NCBI GenBank assembly: GCA_036306585.1
Contig: JAXJZF010000002.1
Span: forward strand, 124,001 to 188,000
DNA length: 64,000 nt
DNA from: Aphodovivens sp036306585
Lineage (GTDB): Bacteria; Actinomycetota; Coriobacteriia; Coriobacteriales; Eggerthellaceae
Direction: 5' to 3'
The notes under the pieces are model-generated. The model worked only from the letters and a program-made list of their open reading frames with translations. It ran no database searches and was not told where the DNA came from. The position numbers and the translations under genes were made by a program. Positions 61,194 through 64,000 of this stretch are shown here, piece by piece; position 1 is the stretch's first letter; each line of letters opens with the position of its first letter.

Positions 61194-61658
61194 CTAGCGG
61201 TAGCGTTGCTTCAGCGCGCGTTCGATCTCCCGCTTGCTGTCGCGTTCTGCCATGCTTTGGCGCTTGTCGTGCAGCTTCTTGCCGCGTGCTAATGCCAGCT
61301 CGACCTTCACCAGGGAATTCTCTTTGAAATACATCTTCAAGGGTACCAATGCCATGCCTTTTTCGCTGACTTTGCGGTCGAGCTCGCGAATCTGCTTTTT
61401 ATGCAGCAGCAGCTTTCGCTTGCGATCGGGGTTGGGGTTGTAGATGTTGCCTTGGGCGAACGGCGCGATGTGCACGCCGTGCATCCACACCTCGCCGCCG
61501 CGGATGAGCGCGAAGCAATCGGTCAGCTGGCAGTTGTTCTCGCGCAGCGACCTCACTTCGGTGCCCGTCAGCTCCACGCCTGCCTCGTAGGTCTCCACGA
61601 TCTCGTATTCGTGGAACGCCTTGCGGTTCTTGGCTATGATCTTCGCCTCGCGTTTCAT
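61194..61658 (-). CDS. smpB: SsrA-binding protein SmpB
   Basis: 154 aa. Binds the tRNA-like part of tmRNA and brings it to stalled ribosomes. IAKNRKAFHEYEIVETYEAGVELTGTEVRSLRENN, HIAPFAQGNIYNPNPDRKRKLLLHKKQI and a basic C-terminal tail (HDKRQSMAERDSKREIERALK) are all typical. ATG 61658 with an AGGAG site 11 bases away; the frame starts upstream inside the M42 gene. Confidence 0.96.
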   Translation of the reverse strand: MKREAKIIAKNRKAFHEYEIVETYEAGVELTGTEVRSLRENNCQLTDCFALIRGGEVWMHGVHIAPFAQGNIYNPNPDRKRKLLLHKKQIRELDRKVSEKGMALVPLKMYFKENSLVKVELALARGKKLHDKRQSMAERDSKREIERALKQRYR

Positions 61659-61666
61659 TGGTGAGG

Positions 61667-62935
61667 CTACTCCTCGCTCTCGCAGGATCCGAACAACCAC
61701 GACGCATCGTCGACGCCCGCTTCGGCAGGTCCATCCGATGCCGTTTCGTCGATTGCCTCATCGGAATCCGCTGGCTCGTACTCGACGGGCTCTTCGGAGG
61801 GCCCGTCCTCGAACATCCCCTCGTCCTCAGATTCTTCGCCATCGGGTTCCTGCGCCGCCGACACCGTGCCAATGCCCGGCACGAAGCAGGCGTCTTCTTC
61901 CATATCGAGTGCGAACTGCACGATAAGGTCCACGGCCGCCTGCGCGTCTTTCAAGCAGATCACTTCGGTGGGTGTGTGCATGTAGCGGAGTGGGATGGAG
62001 ATGAGTCCACAGGGGATGCCGCCGCGCGCAATCTGGATGGCGCGCGCGTCGGTGCCCGTCACGCTGGGCTCGGCTTCGATCTGGTAGGGGATGCCCGCCT
62101 TCTTCGCGGCAGTGATCAGGCGCTTGTACACCAACGGGTTAATGTTGGGCCCGCGGGCGATGACGGGGCCGCCGCCGCAGACGAAATCGCCGTGCTTGGT
62201 CTTGTCGATGCCGGGGTAATCGGTGGCATGCGTAACATCGAAGGCGATGGCAACATCGGGGTTCACGCCGTAAGCGGAAGTGGTTGCGCCTCGAGTGCCG
62301 ATCTCCTCCTGCACGGTGGCTGCGGCGATGAAGTCGCCGGCGGCACGCCCTGCTTTCGCCAGCTTTTCCAAGACGCGCACAGCAACCCAGACGCCGATCT
62401 TGTCGTCGAACGCGCGCGAAACCGCCATGTCTTTGCCGAAGCGCTCGAAGCCTACGCCGAAGGTGATGACGTCGCCAACGTTCACCAGCTTCTTTACCGT
62501 CTTCCCTGGAAGGCCCAGGTCGATGACCAGTTGATCGATGGAAGTGATCGTCTTGCGCTCGTCCGCCTTGATAAGATGGATGGGTTTGCGGCCCACGACG
62601 CCGCGCAAAGTGCCTGATTCGGCATGCACGTCTACGCGCAGTCCGGGAAGGATCGCCGCATCGACGCCGCCGACGGCGGCGACTGACAGGTAGCCGTCAT
62701 CGGAGATGTAGGTGACCATCAGTCCGATCTCGTCCATATGGGCGGCGAGCATCAGAGAGGGCCCCTGCCCCTTTCCTTTCAATAGGCAGTGCACCGAGCC
62801 CATTACGTCGGTGCGCACCTCGTCGGCGCAGCCCGACACACGTTCTCGCACGAGATCGGCAACCGGCACTTCGCTGCCGGTGGGGGAGGGGGTTTCCAGC
62901 AGGCGCTTGAGATAGCGCTCGTTTCTCTTCTTCAT
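61667..62935 (-). CDS. M42-family aminopeptidase with acidic C-terminal tail
   Basis: 422 aa. Zinc-dependent glutamyl/deblocking aminopeptidase: AAHMDEIG (64-71), SRAFDDKIG, TVQEEIGTRGA, AIAFDVTHATD and RYMHTPTEV supply the metal and catalytic residues. The last 65 residues (EPDGEESEDEGMFEDGPSEEPVEYEPADSDEA in part) are an unusual acidic extension. ATG 62935 after AAGGAACG. 8 bases from smpB. Confidence 0.9.
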   Translation of the reverse strand: MKKRNERYLKRLLETPSPTGSEVPVADLVRERVSGCADEVRTDVMGSVHCLLKGKGQGPSLMLAAHMDEIGLMVTYISDDGYLSVAAVGGVDAAILPGLRVDVHAESGTLRGVVGRKPIHLIKADERKTITSIDQLVIDLGLPGKTVKKLVNVGDVITFGVGFERFGKDMAVSRAFDDKIGVWVAVRVLEKLAKAGRAAGDFIAAATVQEEIGTRGATTSAYGVNPDVAIAFDVTHATDYPGIDKTKHGDFVCGGGPVIARGPNINPLVYKRLITAAKKAGIPYQIEAEPSVTGTDARAIQIARGGIPCGLISIPLRYMHTPTEVICLKDAQAAVDLIVQFALDMEEDACFVPGIGTVSAAQEPDGEESEDEGMFEDGPSEEPVEYEPADSDEAIDETASDGPAEAGVDDASWLFGSCESEE

Positions 62936-63188
62936 TACCACCGTTCCTTTCGTTCCGCCCGCCGCGTAGGGGTTTCGGCGCGCACTCCGATTTAAGCTTG
63001 AGCATACGCTGCGCCCGGCGTCCCGGTTCGGTACGGGGAAATGATACCACGCACGTGCATGACGTCTGGGCTGTGTCGATTAAGTGACGATTATTTCAAG
63101 GCTTCATACAGAGGGCGAATATAAAGGTCGAGATACGATTTCCCTGATACAATGCATATTCTGTGAAACAAGCGAGGAAGTAAGCAAG

Positions 63189-64000
63189 TTGGCAACACAT
63201 AAAGACAAAGTTTCAAGGGGCAAGCACGCGAAAGCCTCCTCCGTTACCCAAGCATCCGAACAGCAGCTTGATGCCACGAGGCAGATGCAGCCCGTGCGCG
63301 CCGCCACTCCGAGCCAGGCTGCGAACCAAGCGGCTTCGGCGGGTCCTCGGAAAACAGCTGCGTACTCCGAGGATGCCTTATTCTCGCCCCCCTTGCCCGC
63401 ATTCGATCCCATTTCCGAGCCGATGGCGCCAGCCGCCCAGTTTGGCGCTTCGGCGTTTGCGAAGCCCAAGCGCAAGCGCGGCAAGATTGCAGCCATCGTG
63501 ATCGGCATTATCGTGGGTGTTTTGGTCATCGCCTATCTTGCCGGGGTGCTGTTCTTCTCCGGTCACTTCTTCCCCAACACGTATGTGGCTGATCGCGATT
63601 TCTCGATGATGTCGCTCGACGCTGCCTGCGACGACATCGAGTCGGATGTCAGCGGTTACGATCTCGAAGTGAAGGGCCTTGGTTTCCAGCTGACGCTCAC
63701 CGGCGATGAGACGGGCATCGACGTCGATGCCCAGGCGATCGTCGACGGCATGCATTCGGATGCCAGCCCGTGGGCGTGGCCGATCGAGGTGTTCCGCGAT
63801 CATGACGAATCCTCGAAACTTGCCGCCAGCTACAACCAATCGGGCCTCGAGCAGGCGGTGCGCACCGCGATCGATGAGTTCAATGCAGACAAAACCGCGC
63901 CTGCGAACGCGACGATCGCCTTCAGCGAGGCGGACGGGGAGTTTGTCGTTTCACCAGAGCAGGCAGGCACTATGCTCGATTCCGATGCGGTCGTCAAGGC
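63189..64000 (+). CDS. Cell-wall protein with PG_binding_4/VanW-like region (3' end outside window)
   Basis: 270 codons present. The frame opens at TTG 63189 after GAGGAAG. Residues 1-95 are polar, cytoplasmic; one transmembrane helix at about 100-124 after KPKRKRGK; the outer part (YVADRDFSMMSLDAACDDIESDVSGYDL, FQLTLTGDETGIDVDAQAIV) fits the PG_binding_4 domain seen ahead of L,D-transpeptidase (YkuD) or VanW domains. The catalytic part would lie past 64000. Function as L,D-transpeptidase is inference. Confidence 0.75.
   Translation, partial: MATHKDKVSRGKHAKASSVTQASEQQLDATRQMQPVRAATPSQAANQAASAGPRKTAAYSEDALFSPPLPAFDPISEPMAPAAQFGASAFAKPKRKRGKIAAIVIGIIVGVLVIAYLAGVLFFSGHFFPNTYVADRDFSMMSLDAACDDIESDVSGYDLEVKGLGFQLTLTGDETGIDVDAQAIVDGMHSDASPWAWPIEVFRDHDESSKLAASYNQSGLEQAVRTAIDEFNADKTAPANATIAFSEADGEFVVSPEQAGTMLDSDAVVK

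Overview
The window is a high-GC, gene-dense bacterial chromosome segment, almost all of it core genome. The gene content fits the Actinomycetota class Coriobacteriia, most likely an Eggerthellaceae-like anaerobe. Pointers are the split glycyl-tRNA synthetase glyQ/glyS, folate-dependent trmFO, pyruvate phosphate dikinase with its regulator, a cytosolic NAD(P)-type [NiFe] hydrogenase, and GTG/TTG starts with strong purine-rich ribosome binding sites. This placement is inferred from gene content and was not tested by alignment.

Layout. 1-2878 (minus): 5' part of a peptide ABC permease and its lipoprotein binding protein. 3169-4773 (plus): two membrane proteins of unknown function. 4826-6236 (plus): promoter, leader with terminator hairpin, then infC-rpmI-rplT. 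6297-9770 (minus): NifX-like protein, DEAD-box helicase, diacylglycerol-type glycosyltransferase, then tRNA-Arg. 9990-15934: rRNA methyltransferase, divergent GtrA protein and GT2 glycosyltransferase, tRNA-Glu, cyclophilin, TPR membrane protein and ndk. 16006-20094 (plus): four-gene [NiFe] hydrogenase operon in the order beta, gamma, delta, alpha.

20287-29806 (plus): rod-shape operon mreBCD-mrdA-rodA, extended by a DUF697 protein, a B12/radical SAM protein and its DUF2344 partner. 29988-37596: DASS transporter, DegV protein (minus), trxB, prfA-prmC, purine nucleoside phosphorylase and a cysteine-rich protein. 37658-42622 (minus): ABC-F ATPase, trmL, trmFO, xerD. 42776-46409 (plus): mini membrane protein, tRNA-Val, uvrA. 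46987-58009 (plus): ffh, rpsP-khpA-rimM-trmD, lepB, glyQS, PPDK regulator and ppdK. 58079-59943 (plus): rhodanese, mtnA and a lone vsr. 59991-62935 (minus): M42 peptidase, smpB, acidic protein, then tmRNA. 63189-64000 (plus): 5' part of a cell-wall protein.

The genes serve translation and its quality control (infC, ribosomal proteins, prfA/prmC, tmRNA/SmpB, tRNA modification), protein export (ffh, lepB), wall elongation (mre/rod), redox and energy metabolism (hydrogenase, PPDK, TrxB) and DNA repair (uvrA, vsr). I saw no phage, insertion sequence, CRISPR array or clear defence island. The points most worth a second look are the hydrogenase large subunit that ends at its metal-binding histidine, the two-helix N-terminus of PBP2, the low-complexity insertion in PrmC, the orphan Vsr, the tmRNA tag ending in MAA, and structured non-coding segments in the dpp locus and before infC.
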